DNA of 64,000 nucleotides from positions 1-64,000 of the forward strand of contig CAVGWA010000002.1 in assembly GCA_963632935.1 (NCBI GenBank), given 5' to 3'. How positions within the stretch are numbered: position 1 is the stretch's first letter; every line of letters begins with the position of its first letter. This DNA is from Coprosoma sp963632935 (GTDB lineage Bacteria > Bacillota_I > Bacilli_A > RF39 > UBA660). The notes below the pieces were generated by a model, which did no database searches, was not told where the DNA came from, and saw only the letters and a program-made list of their open reading frames with translations. Positions 8,929 through 17,324 of this stretch are shown here, one piece after another. A program made the position numbers and the translations under genes.

Positions 8929-8930
8929 AT

Positions 8931-8958
8931 TTGATTTTTTTTAGGGAAATGCTATAAT
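8931..8958 (+). promoter_or_regulatory. Promoter of the lipoprotein gene
   Basis: TTGATT at 8931-8936, 16-nt spacer, TATAAT at 8953-8958 preceded by TGC (extended -10). Confidence 0.6.
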
Positions 8959-8980
8959 ATATTTCGAAAAGAGGAATAGT

Positions 8981-9574
8981 ATGGAAAATGGAAAAATGAA
9001 ATTAACATATATTAAGGGAATGACTATGGTTTGTAGTGTGGCATTAGCTGCTAGTTTAATTGGTTGTGGTTCTAAAAGTGCGGTTAATACTGAACAGACA
9101 AATACTACTCAAGAAATGGCTACTACTCAAGATAGTTCTAATTTAGATTCTATGGATAGTTCTACTGAAAGTTCTTCTGAAAATTCTTCCCGTTTGGAAG
9201 AGTCATTGGAAGTTATTCTTGAAGGTGGCAAGAGGTTAGATGATGTTGTTAGTGAGGCGGCTGGGAGTGATGCTGTTCAAGAGGAATTTGAAAATTCACT
9301 TCAGAATTTTATTGATTTAAATGATTTTATTAATGGTGAAAAACAGATAGATGGAATTAGTTATGATGAGTTAAGTGATTCCACTAAAGAAAAAGTTAAT
9401 TCTGCTAAAAATAGTCTTGATAATTCTTTGGAAAGAATTCATCCAAATTATAAATCTGATTTTAAAGATTGGTTTACTGATAAGGCTGCAAGTGCTCTTG
9501 ATAGGCTTTCTGATATAAAAGATCAAGGTTTAGAAATTTGGGATGAAATTAAGTCAAAAAGAAAGCAAAAGTAA
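8981..9574 (+). CDS. Predicted lipoprotein of unknown function
   Basis: This 197-aa protein has a basic N-terminus, a hydrophobic stretch and a lipobox LIGC with Cys29, so it should be lipid-anchored on the outer face of the membrane. A Ser/Thr/Gln-rich linker (about residues 34-68) is followed by an acidic, helical domain without recognisable family motifs. A GAGG ribosome-binding site precedes the first ATG. It has its own promoter and terminator. I do not recognise a function. Confidence 0.75.
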   Translation: MENGKMKLTYIKGMTMVCSVALAASLIGCGSKSAVNTEQTNTTQEMATTQDSSNLDSMDSSTESSSENSSRLEESLEVILEGGKRLDDVVSEAAGSDAVQEEFENSLQNFIDLNDFINGEKQIDGISYDELSDSTKEKVNSAKNSLDNSLERIHPNYKSDFKDWFTDKAASALDRLSDIKDQGLEIWDEIKSKRKQK

Positions 9575-9588
9575 ACATATAGTAAACG

Positions 9589-9618
9589 AAAGATGAGTGA
9601 AAAAACTTATCTTTTTTT
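9589..9618 (+). terminator. Intrinsic terminator of the lipoprotein gene
   Basis: Stem 9589-9598 with 9605-9614 (one G-U pair), loop of A's and G, then a T tract. Confidence 0.8.
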
Positions 9619-9620
9619 CA

Positions 9621-9649
9621 TTGTATTATGTTTAAAATTGTGATATAGT
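9621..9649 (+). promoter_or_regulatory. Promoter of the agrA-like/agrC-like operon
   Basis: TTGTAT at 9621-9626, 17-nt spacer, TATAGT at 9644-9649 with an upstream TGA (extended -10). Confidence 0.6.
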
Positions 9650-9704
9650 TACATAAGAGTAATCATAGGTTGTTCTTTTATTTGTGAGAGGGAAGGTAAT
9701 ATTT

Positions 9705-10406
9705 ATGATAAATTTTATTATTTGTGATGATGATATTAAATTCCGTGATAAGGTTATACATTTTGTTAACTGTTATATGATGAAAAATAAGATTGAATAT
9801 AAGACTCATATTTTTGATGATTATGATAGTAATTTTATGAAAATTGTCCAAAGGAAGATGTCTTTTAAAATTTATATTTTAGATATTGAAACACCTACTC
9901 ATTCTGGAATTGATGTTGCCCGAATTATTAGAAAGGATGATGTTGATAGTGTTTTAATTTTTTTGACGGGTCATCATGAACTTAGTAATGTTGTTTTGAA
10001 AAATGATTTTTTATTTTTGTCTTTTATTAATAAATTTGATGATTGTGAGAGAAGATTAAATAAATCTTTGGATAGAGCTTTTCAAACTTTAAAAGTGAAA
10101 AATATTATTCGTTTTAAAGATGGTGGGGTTGTTTATACTATTCCACAAAGTGATATTTTATATGTTACTAGAGATAGTATTGAGAGAAAATGTATTATTG
10201 TTACTGATTATGGTGAATTTATGATTAGTAAAAATTTAAATGAAATAGAAGAACTTTTGAATGATGATTTTGTAAAAACTCATAGAGCTTGTATTATGAA
10301 TTCTAAAAGAATTAGAAGTGTAAGTAAGAGTAAGAAAGAGGTTTTATTTGATAATGGAATGAAGTCTAATTTAATTTCAACTAGATTTGATGAGGAGTTG
10401 ATATAG
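9705..10406 (+). CDS. LytTR-family response regulator (AgrA-like)
   Basis: This 233-aa regulator has an N-terminal receiver domain (acidic pocket DDD at 8-10, phospho-acceptor Asp60 in YILDIE) and a C-terminal LytTR DNA-binding domain (about 135-233) with the typical FVKTHRACIMNSKRI segment. It is expected to activate the peptide-signal operon when phosphorylated by the adjacent kinase. The start is the ATG at 9705, preceded by GGGAAGGT; an upstream in-frame GTG at 9684 would only add seven residues. The kinase gene begins 2 nt after its stop. Confidence 0.9.
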   Translation: MINFIICDDDIKFRDKVIHFVNCYMMKNKIEYKTHIFDDYDSNFMKIVQRKMSFKIYILDIETPTHSGIDVARIIRKDDVDSVLIFLTGHHELSNVVLKNDFLFLSFINKFDDCERRLNKSLDRAFQTLKVKNIIRFKDGGVVYTIPQSDILYVTRDSIERKCIIVTDYGEFMISKNLNEIEELLNDDFVKTHRACIMNSKRIRSVSKSKKEVLFDNGMKSNLISTRFDEELI

Positions 10407-10407
10407 G

Positions 10408-11712
10408 GTGGATAATATATTTGTACTTTTAATTTCTAGTTTTTTGATGGCTTATTTTTATGTCCATTGTTGGAATGATATTGGCTTAAATAATAATTTA
10501 TATAAAAAGGTTATTTCTTTGATTTTAATAACTTCCATTTTTGTTTTTGCAAATTGTTTTTTGCTTCAGTTTAATAAAATAATCATAATATATTTATTGA
10601 ATATAATGGTTAATTACTTTTTTGTAAGTAAAAATTTAAAACAAGCTTTTTTGTCTGTTGTTATACCTCAACTTATAATATGGTTTTCTGAATTTATATT
10701 TGCTGCAATGATTTCTTCATTTTATACTGGTAATATTCAAAAATTAGTTTTGAGAAATGATGTTTTTATAATTATGCATTTATTTGTTTTAATTTTATCA
10801 TTAATTATTAATAAATTTGGTTTAACTTTATTTTTATATAATCTTTTATTAGGTAAAAAAACAAAAAATAAGAACATGGATTCCTTGATTTATTCAATTA
10901 TAATGATTATTGTGATGATTGTAGCTACAATGGAAACGTATATGAAATTACCTTTTAATGTTATTTTAATTATAAATATGATTATTTCTGTAATATTTAT
11001 TATTATTGTAATTAAATCAAGTAAGAATAAGAATGAATATAATAAAATTAATAGTAAATATCAAACTAGTATTTATAGTTTAAAAGAATATGAGATTATG
11101 ATTGATAAGTTTAGTATGTTAACTCATGAAAATAAAAATGAATTTCAAACGATTAGAAATATGATAAAAACCGGAGAATCTAAGGAAACTGTAGTTAAAT
11201 ATATTGATAGATTAATTGATAATAAAATCAAAGATAATGATAAAATTATGAAAAAAGCTTCTAAAATTCCAGAAGGTGGTTTGAAAGCTACAATTTATTC
11301 TAAATTATGTACGATGGATAAACTTAAGATCAAGTATAATTTAAGAGTTTCTCGTGATGTTCATACAACTGATTTGATTGATTTAGATGAAAATTTAACT
11401 TTAAAAATATGTAAGATTCTTGGCGTATTTTTAGATAATGCTATTGATGCGGTTGAAAATTTAGATATGAAACAAATTTCGATAGAAATGTATGTATTTG
11501 ATGAATGGTTATGTATTGATATTACTAATAATTTTAAAGATATGATTGATTTAAATAAAATTAGTGATTTGAAGTATACTACAAAAGGTAGTGGGCATGG
11601 TTATGGTCTTCCTTTGGTAAAACAAATTTTAGATGAAGAGAAAAATGTTTTGGAAAATGAAAAAAGCATAAATGGTAATACATTTACGCAAACACTGAAA
11701 ATAAAAATGTAG
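10408..11712 (+). CDS. AgrC-like GHKL sensor histidine kinase
   Basis: This 434-aa kinase has six or seven hydrophobic segments in the first ~205 residues, which is the peptide-sensing module of AgrC-type receptors. A dimerisation helix carries the His box (MLTHENKNEFQTIRNMI) and a GHKL ATPase domain follows, with N-box NAIDAVE and glycine box GSGHGYGLPLVKQIL. It starts with GTG at 10408, served by the GAGGAG at the end of the regulator gene. Its position beside a convergent agrBD pair supports its role as receptor for the cyclic peptide. Confidence 0.9.
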   Translation: MDNIFVLLISSFLMAYFYVHCWNDIGLNNNLYKKVISLILITSIFVFANCFLLQFNKIIIIYLLNIMVNYFFVSKNLKQAFLSVVIPQLIIWFSEFIFAAMISSFYTGNIQKLVLRNDVFIIMHLFVLILSLIINKFGLTLFLYNLLLGKKTKNKNMDSLIYSIIMIIVMIVATMETYMKLPFNVILIINMIISVIFIIIVIKSSKNKNEYNKINSKYQTSIYSLKEYEIMIDKFSMLTHENKNEFQTIRNMIKTGESKETVVKYIDRLIDNKIKDNDKIMKKASKIPEGGLKATIYSKLCTMDKLKIKYNLRVSRDVHTTDLIDLDENLTLKICKILGVFLDNAIDAVENLDMKQISIEMYVFDEWLCIDITNNFKDMIDLNKISDLKYTTKGSGHGYGLPLVKQILDEEKNVLENEKSINGNTFTQTLKIKM

Positions 11713-11730
11713 AAAATTTTAATTCTACAT
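11707..11730. terminator. Bidirectional terminator between agrC-like gene and agrD
   Basis: A perfect 8-bp stem (ATGTAGAA 11707-11714 with TTCTACAT 11723-11730) is flanked by A's on the left and T's on the right, so it can serve both converging transcripts. Confidence 0.8.
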
Positions 11731-11731
11731 T

Positions 11732-11851
11732 TTATTTTATTAAACTTTTTGGGCATTCTGGTTCATCAAGCCACCAAGCAACGCAAGCAGTGCTTGATGT
11801 GTTTGCAAATAATCCTCCAATTGAAGATAATAAAGATGCTATAATACTCAT
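11732..11851 (-). CDS. agrD: AgrD-like cyclic autoinducer peptide precursor
   Basis: A 39-codon frame on the - strand directly follows agrB (35-nt gap) and has a strong AAAGGGGTG ribosome-binding site. The peptide has the three parts of AgrD. An amphipathic N-terminal leader (MSIIASLLSSIGGLFA) is followed by a signal core STACVAWWL with Cys23, then a charged recognition tail DEPECPKSL followed by IK. The tail resembles the DEVEVPKEL tail of S. aureus AgrD. By that alignment the thiolactone ring would be Cys23-Leu28 (six residues); a five-residue ring ending at Trp27 is also possible. It is too short for routine gene callers. Confidence 0.88.
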   Translation of the reverse strand: MSIIASLLSSIGGLFANTSSTACVAWWLDEPECPKSLIK

Positions 11852-11886
11852 TTGTTTCACCCCTTTCTTTTATCTATGTTTAAATT

Positions 11887-12501
11887 TTAATTTAAACCAT
11901 TTTCAAGCTGATAATTTTTATAATTATCATATGTTTCACCACATATTTTATACATTGTTTTTGATGTGAAAACGCATTGTATAATTAGTGATAAAATAAA
12001 TGTGTTAGATAAAAAATTATTATTAATTAATATTGATGCTATTACGAAAATTATTGAAATGATGGTTGATATAATTTTATAAATTTGTCTTCTTTTTTTA
12101 TTAATAATAGGTTTTTTTCTAGTATCGGCTGGGCTATTTTTATATATTAGTATTATTCCTATAATTCCAAATATTATTTTAAAATTGATTGGTATTATAA
12201 TTGTTTTACTTATATATGTTGATAATAAAAATATAGTTGCGGATGATACTAGACATATCCAACTTTTTGATGCGTGCATTCCAAATGATGTGCTTCTCAA
12301 AATATTATATATAATTGTAAAAATTAGTAGTTCTTTGAATATATTCATATAAAGTGCTAGTGCGAATATTATAATTGATTTTGTGATAAGTAAATATAAT
12401 CCTAGCAGTCCATATTTTATTTCTTCAAGTTTTTGATTGGAATACTCTGGATAATAATTCTTTATAATTTTTAAAGAGTTATTAATAAATACTTCTTTCA
12501 T
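11887..12501 (-). CDS. agrB: AgrB-type membrane peptidase
   Basis: This 204-aa polytopic protein belongs to the accessory gene regulator B family of membrane cysteine endopeptidases, which cut the C-terminal tail of AgrD and cyclise the signal. The catalytic pair is visible as His76 and Cys83 (GMHASKSWIC), with the same His-x6-Cys spacing as S. aureus AgrB. About five hydrophobic helices follow and the C-terminus is charged. An AGAGGTAG ribosome-binding site precedes the ATG. It is the first gene of the agrBD operon. Confidence 0.93.
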   Translation of the reverse strand: MKEVFINNSLKIIKNYYPEYSNQKLEEIKYGLLGLYLLITKSIIIFALALYMNIFKELLIFTIIYNILRSTSFGMHASKSWICLVSSATIFLLSTYISKTIIIPINFKIIFGIIGIILIYKNSPADTRKKPIINKKRRQIYKIISTIISIIFVIASILINNNFLSNTFILSLIIQCVFTSKTMYKICGETYDNYKNYQLENGLN

Positions 12502-12650
12502 ACACTACCTCTCTTTACTAAGTTTATGATACATTAAATTTTTTTCTTTTTTTTATGTATTGTTTTAATGGTATTTATTTGTGTATGAGTTTTGGAAAAG
12601 TATACTATTCATTATATTTCAGTTGCACTAAGACAGTATTTGTGTATTTT
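12502..12650 (-). promoter_or_regulatory. agrBD upstream region with a direct repeat
   Basis: Reading toward agrB, a TATCAT -10-like hexamer lies near 12515-12510, but the expected -35 position is an A tract. This suggests activator dependence. Two identical 10-nt copies of ATTTGTGTAT (+ strand) occur at 12577-12586 and 12638-12647, 61 bp apart. They are candidate regulator sites. A classical LytTR/AgrA repeat pair was not recognised. Confidence 0.35.
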
Positions 12651-12680
12651 TAGACATATTTAACAAAGATTACATATAAT
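12651..12680 (+). promoter_or_regulatory. Promoter of the cold-shock gene
   Basis: TAGACA at 12651-12656, 18-nt spacer, TATAAT at 12675-12680. The predicted start near 12687 gives a leader of about 110 nt; long structured leaders are typical of csp mRNAs. Confidence 0.65.
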
Positions 12681-12795
12681 TCGTGTAAAATCAAACTTGT
12701 CGATGTAGTAGTGTGCACGTTAAAACAATATATTGAAAATTTATATTCGTAATCGGTTGTTTTATGTGGATTACTAGAAGGGAGATGTTGGCAAG

Positions 12796-13008
12796 ATGAA
12801 GGGCAAAGTTAAATGGTTTAATAATGAAAAAGGCTTTGGCTTTATCGAATACAATGATAAAGAAGATATTTTCGTCCATTATTCAGCTATTTTGACACCT
12901 GGATATAAAACTTTAGTTGAGGGTCAATACGTTGAATTCGATTTAGTCAGAACCGATAAAGGTTTACAAGCAAAGAATATTGTAGAAATTAAAACTGCTT
13001 TAGTGTAG
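12796..13008 (+). CDS. Cold-shock-domain RNA chaperone
   Basis: This 70-aa OB-fold protein has both RNA-binding motifs: RNP1 (KGFGFIEY, residues 13-20) and RNP2 (DIFVHYSAI, about 24-32). Csp proteins bind single-stranded RNA and DNA and melt mRNA structure. A GAAGGGAGATG ribosome-binding site precedes the ATG. The sequence KGKVKWFNNEKGFGFI is near-identical to Bacillus Csp proteins. The paralogue number in this genome is unknown, so no letter is assigned. Confidence 0.95.
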   Translation: MKGKVKWFNNEKGFGFIEYNDKEDIFVHYSAILTPGYKTLVEGQYVEFDLVRTDKGLQAKNIVEIKTALV

Positions 13009-13015
13009 TTTTTTT
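12993..13015 (+). terminator. Terminator overlapping the csp stop codon
   Basis: A short stem AACTGC (12993-12998) with GTAGTT (13005-13010), containing one G-U pair, runs into a T7 tract and includes the TAG stop. Confidence 0.55.
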
Positions 13016-13039
13016 CTTATATCTATTTTTTGTTAAGTA

Positions 13040-13048
13040 TGATATAAT
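13040..13048 (+). promoter_or_regulatory. Extended -10 promoter of hpf
   Basis: TGATATAAT at 13040-13048 fits TGnTATAAT. There is no clear -35; the spacing gives a leader of roughly 15 nt. Confidence 0.55.
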
Positions 13049-13067
13049 TAAGGTGGAAGGTGATAGA

Positions 13068-13598
13068 ATGGAATATGTAATTCGTGGAAAAAAAGTTAAG
13101 GTAACTAATGATTTAAAAAGTTATACTGAAGAGAAGCTTTCTAAGCTTGATAAGTATTTTAATGAGGATGAAAACTTTACTTGTAACGTTATGATTAGAC
13201 TTAATGATCCTATTTATAAGGTTGAAGTAACTATACCTGTTAAAAAAGTTATTTTAAGAGCAGAAGAAAGTCATAAAGATCCTTTCGCAGCGATTGATTT
13301 AATCATTGATAAATTGGAAAGACAAATTCGTAAGAATAAAACTAGAATGAGCAAAAGAGTTATTAAGGATAAATTTTTATCTTTTGCTGACTTTAAGGTT
13401 GAAAAGGTAGAAAATGATAAGAGCAAAATTGTTAAACGTAAATATGTTGAACTTAAACCTATGAGTGAAGATGAGGCTATTTTACAGATGAATTTAATTG
13501 ATCATGATTTCTTTGTTTTCAGAGATGCTAAAACTGGTGATATTGAAGTTTTATATAGACGTGAAGATGAAAATTATGGTTTAATAAAAGAAAAATAA
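13068..13598 (+). CDS. hpf: Ribosome hibernation promoting factor, long form
   Basis: This 176-aa protein has an N-terminal S30AE domain (about 1-100), which blocks the 30S mRNA/tRNA channel. The C-terminal domain (about 115-176, ending near NLIDHDFFVFRDAKTGDIEVLYRR) drives 100S dimer formation. The start is the ATG at 13068 after GGAAGGTGAT; an in-frame GTG at 13053 overlaps that ribosome-binding site and is less likely. It is followed by a strong terminator. Confidence 0.93.
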   Translation: MEYVIRGKKVKVTNDLKSYTEEKLSKLDKYFNEDENFTCNVMIRLNDPIYKVEVTIPVKKVILRAEESHKDPFAAIDLIIDKLERQIRKNKTRMSKRVIKDKFLSFADFKVEKVENDKSKIVKRKYVELKPMSEDEAILQMNLIDHDFFVFRDAKTGDIEVLYRREDENYGLIKEK

Positions 13599-13616
13599 AG
13601 GTTATTTTATTAATTT

Positions 13617-13652
13617 CAAGGTAAAAAGTTAATTTTTTACCTTGTTTTTTTT
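13617..13652 (+). terminator. Intrinsic terminator of hpf
   Basis: A perfect 11-bp stem CAAGGTAAAAA with TTTTTACCTTG, followed by T8. Confidence 0.9.
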
Positions 13653-13715
13653 TATTATGCTATGAATTTTCTTGGTTTTTTGGTAAAATGTTATGTAGAC
13701 GAAAGGATGGACAAT

Positions 13716-16208
13716 ATGAAATTTTTTAAAAAAATATTTGATCATGAGTATAAAGAATTAGAGCGTTTTAAGAAAATTGCTGATGAAATAGAAGCTTTAA
13801 ATGATGATATGCAGAAGTTATCTGATAAGAAGTTAAAAGCTAAAACTGAAGAGTTTAAGGAAAGATTAAAAAATGGTGAGACTTTAGAGGATATTAAGGT
13901 TGAGGCTTTTGCTGTTGCAAGGGAAGCTGCTTACCGTGTTATTGGCGAAAGGCCATATTATGTACAACTGTTAGGTGGTCTTGCTATTCATTATGGTAAT
14001 ATTGCTGAGATGAAGACTGGTGAAGGTAAAACTTTGACTTCTATTTTACCTGCTTATTTAAATGCATTAGAGGGTAAAGGAGTACATATTATTACTGTTA
14101 ATGAGTATTTAGCTGGTCGTGATGCTAATTGGATGGGTAAGATTTATGAATTTTTAGGTTTGACTGTTGGTATTAATTATCGTGAATACACACCAGAGGA
14201 GAAGAGAAAAGTATATAATTGTGATATTATGTATTCTACAAATAATGAAATTGGATTTGATTATTTAAGGGATAATATGGTTGTTAAAACTGAAGATAGG
14301 GTACAAAGACCATTGAATTTTGTTATTATTGATGAGGTTGACTCTGTTTTGATTGATGAGGCTAGAACTCCTTTGATTATTTCTGGTGGTAGAATGCAAT
14401 CTGCTAATTTATATGTTCAAGCTGATAAGTTTGTTAAGACTTTGAAGGAAGATAATGGATATATATATGATGAGAAAACGAAGGCAACTTCTTTAGATGC
14501 TGAGGGTATTAAAAAAGCGGAAAAACATTTTAATATTAAGAATTTGTATGATATTGAACATGCTACTTTAGTTCATTTTATTAATCAAGCTTTACATGCT
14601 AATTATAGTATGAAGAAGGATTTTGATTATGTTATTCAAGATGGTAAGATTGTTATTGTTGATCAATTTACTGGTCGTTTGATGCCTGGAAGGAATTTTT
14701 CTGAAGGGTTACATCAAGCTATTGAGGCTAAGGAAGGTGTTCAAATTAATGAGGAAACTAAGACTTTAGCTACTATTACATTTCAAAATTTGTTTAGAAT
14801 GTATAAAAAATTAGCTGGTATGACTGGTACTGCTAAAACAGAAGAGGAAGAATTTAGAGATATTTATAACATGTATGTTATTCAAATTCCTACTAATAAA
14901 CCTGTTGTTCGTCAAGATTATAGTGATTTGATTTTTGCGACTGCTGAGGGTAAATATAGAGCTATAGTTAATGAAATTAAGGAAAGACATGCTAAAGGAC
15001 AACCTGTTTTGGTTGGTACTGTAGCTGTTGAAAATAGTGAGAAGTTAAGTAATATGCTTAAGAAGGAGAAAATTCCTCATGAGGTTTTGAATGCTAAGAA
15101 TAATGCTAGAGAAGCTGAGATTATTGCTAAGGCTGGTGAAAAAGGCGCTGTAACTATTGCTACTAATATGGCTGGTCGTGGTACTGATATTAAATTAGGT
15201 GCTGGTGTTAGAGAACTTGGCGGGTTGTGTGTTTTAGGCAGTGAAAGACATGAATCTAGACGTATTGATAATCAGTTAAGGGGACGTTCTGGTCGTCAAG
15301 GTGATCCTGGTATGACTCAATTTTGTGTTTCTTTTGAAGATGATTTGATGGTTAGATTTGGTACTGATAGTGCTAAGGCATTACTTCAAAAGGTTGGATT
15401 TGATGGTGAACTTTCTATTAGAAGTAAGGCATTATCTCGCTCTATTGAATCTGCTCAAAAGCGTGTTGAAGGTAATAATTTTGATATGCGCAAGCATTTA
15501 TTAGAGTATGATGATGTTATTAATAATCAAAGAATGATTATATATGGAAGACGTAATCAAATTTTAGATAGTGATTCAATTCATAGTATTACTTTAAGTC
15601 ATTTTAAAAATCATATTTCTAATATTGTTAATAGTCATTTGATTGATAGTAATGTTTTAACTGGTTTAGATGTTAGTGAAATTTTAGAAGGCGTAAATGA
15701 GAATTTACTTAAGGATGATTTAACTATTGATGAGTTGGAAAAACTTTCTCCAGATGATTTAATTGAAACAATATATGAACATGTTGCTGAGGAGTATGAA
15801 GCTAAGATTGCAGAGTTTCCTGATGAACTTAAAAATGAGTTTGAGAAGGCTATTTCTTTAAGGGTAATTGATAATCATTGGATGGATCATATTAATGCGA
15901 TGAGTTTACTTAGAGAAGGTATTTATTTAAGACAATATGCTCAGGAAAATCCACTTCAAGCTTATACTGCTGAGGGATATGAAATGTTTGATAATTTACT
16001 TGCTGTTATTGATCAGGATATTAGTAGATATTTATTAAATGCTGAAATTAGACAAAATGTTGAAAGAGAGCAAGTAATTAAAGGTACTCCTAATGAAGAT
16101 AAGGGTAAGGTTAAAAAACAGACTCCTAAAAGAGTTAAAAAAGTGGGCCGTAATGAAATGTGTCCATGTGGTTCGGGAAAAAAATATAAGAATTGCTGTG
16201 GAAAGTAG
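13716..16208 (+). CDS. secA: Preprotein translocase motor SecA
   Basis: This 830-aa ATPase drives proteins through SecYEG. The Walker A motif (TGEGKT) is at 101-106, DEVDS-type Walker B follows (IIDEVDSVLIDEARTPLIISG), then the second motor domain with TNMAGRGTDIKLG and GRSGRQGDPG. The helical scaffold domain and a C-terminal zinc-binding SEC-C motif (MCPCGSGKKYKNCCGK) complete it. The start is the ATG at 13716, matching the family start MKFFKKIFD and spaced 9 nt from AAAGG; upstream in-frame codons encode no family sequence. It lies downstream of hpf, as in many Bacilli (prfB is absent here). Confidence 0.97.
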   Translation: MKFFKKIFDHEYKELERFKKIADEIEALNDDMQKLSDKKLKAKTEEFKERLKNGETLEDIKVEAFAVAREAAYRVIGERPYYVQLLGGLAIHYGNIAEMKTGEGKTLTSILPAYLNALEGKGVHIITVNEYLAGRDANWMGKIYEFLGLTVGINYREYTPEEKRKVYNCDIMYSTNNEIGFDYLRDNMVVKTEDRVQRPLNFVIIDEVDSVLIDEARTPLIISGGRMQSANLYVQADKFVKTLKEDNGYIYDEKTKATSLDAEGIKKAEKHFNIKNLYDIEHATLVHFINQALHANYSMKKDFDYVIQDGKIVIVDQFTGRLMPGRNFSEGLHQAIEAKEGVQINEETKTLATITFQNLFRMYKKLAGMTGTAKTEEEEFRDIYNMYVIQIPTNKPVVRQDYSDLIFATAEGKYRAIVNEIKERHAKGQPVLVGTVAVENSEKLSNMLKKEKIPHEVLNAKNNAREAEIIAKAGEKGAVTIATNMAGRGTDIKLGAGVRELGGLCVLGSERHESRRIDNQLRGRSGRQGDPGMTQFCVSFEDDLMVRFGTDSAKALLQKVGFDGELSIRSKALSRSIESAQKRVEGNNFDMRKHLLEYDDVINNQRMIIYGRRNQILDSDSIHSITLSHFKNHISNIVNSHLIDSNVLTGLDVSEILEGVNENLLKDDLTIDELEKLSPDDLIETIYEHVAEEYEAKIAEFPDELKNEFEKAISLRVIDNHWMDHINAMSLLREGIYLRQYAQENPLQAYTAEGYEMFDNLLAVIDQDISRYLLNAEIRQNVEREQVIKGTPNEDKGKVKKQTPKRVKKVGRNEMCPCGSGKKYKNCCGK

Positions 16209-16301
16209 CATAAAATAATGGAAAACTAATAATTATAAAAATTATAAATTGGTTCGAGTTTTATAACTTGTCCACAAAAAATTAAAATTATGTAGTAAAA
16301 T

Positions 16302-16340
16302 AAAGGTGTGAACAATAATTATATTTGTTGACACCTTTTA
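16302..16340 (+). terminator. Large hairpin after secA
   Basis: A long interrupted stem (AAAGGTGT then AACAA on the left; TTGTT then ACACCTTT on the right, with a G-G opposition) ends in TTTT. It may terminate secA or attenuate the KilA-N gene that follows. Confidence 0.6.
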
Positions 16341-16367
16341 AAATCTAAATAGAAAGGAGAAAAAATA

Positions 16368-17251
16368 TTGAAAAAAGATTTAGTAACAGCAGAAATAATA
16401 GTTAAAGAAAATAAGGTGGGAATACTAAGAGTTGGAAATGTTAATTACATTTCTTTAACTGATTTAGCAAAGTATCAAAATTAAGTGATCCATCTTTTAC
16501 AGTTAAAAACTGGTTAAGAAGAATAAATACTATTGATTATATTGGACTATGGGAAGAAATTCATAATCAAGATTTTAATTTGGCCGAATTCGACCAAATT
16601 AAAACTGAATACGGCAGAAACTCATTTGCAATGTCACCAACACAATGGATAAAAAGAACTAAAGCAATAGGAATAATTTCAAAAGGTGGGAGATATAGTA
16701 TTGGAACATATGCCCATCCAGATATTGCATTTGAATTTGCAAGTTGGCTATCTCCGGAGTTTAAATTATATTTAATAACTGAATTTGAGAGATTAAAAAC
16801 TAATGAAGCTTATCAAGAAAAAATAGATTGGCAAGCAAATAGAATTTTATCTAAATTAAACTATGTGGTTCACACTGATGCAGTAAAAACCTATATTGTT
16901 CCAACACTTACAGAAGCGCAAAAGAAATTTGTTTATGCTGAAGAAGCTGATGTTTTAAATGTTGCTTTATTTGGGATGACAGCAAAAGAATGGAGAGAAA
17001 GAAATCCAAAACTTGCTGAAAATGGAAATATAAGAGATTATACTGATTTGCTTCATTTAGTGATATTAAACAATCTGCAAAACACAAATGCAGAACTAAT
17101 TGAAGAAAAAATACCACAAGGTGAAAGATTAGTAAGACTTAATCATTCAGCAAGAAGACAAATGAAAGTATTAAAAGATAATAAAAATATAAAAGATTTA
17201 GAGTTATTACAAAAACAAGTTAATGAAGAAAATAATTTAATAACTAATTAA
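16368..17251 (+). pseudogene. KilA-N domain protein, frameshifted
   Basis: The frame opens with TTG at 16368 after AGAAAGGAG and encodes the start of a KilA-N DNA-binding domain (VGNVNYISLTDLAKYQN), but stops at 16482-16484. The rest continues in another frame from about 16475 (KLSDPSFTVKNWLRRINTI), through MSPTQWIKRTKAIGIISKGGRYSIGTYAHPDIAFEFASW in pieces, to 17251. One inserted base near the CAAAATTA run would restore it. KilA-N proteins are typical of phages and mobile islands. Its A-rich composition differs from the T-rich flanking genes, which suggests recent import. It could also be a sequencing error. Confidence 0.8.
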
Positions 17252-17284
17252 AAAAGTATCAGCATATTCGTTGATACTTTTTTG
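17252..17284 (+). terminator. Intrinsic terminator after the KilA-N gene
   Basis: Ten-bp stem AAAAGTATCA with TGATACTTTT (17252-17261, 17272-17281), then T's. Confidence 0.85.
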
Positions 17285-17324
17285 ATGTAAAATTATAATA
17301 ATCAAAAGAAAGAGAGATGATAAG

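Noticed and set aside
16241..16275. Possible tRNA 3' part (GGTTCGAG)
   Set aside because: No acceptor, D or anticodon arm could be built around it, so it is not a tRNA gene.
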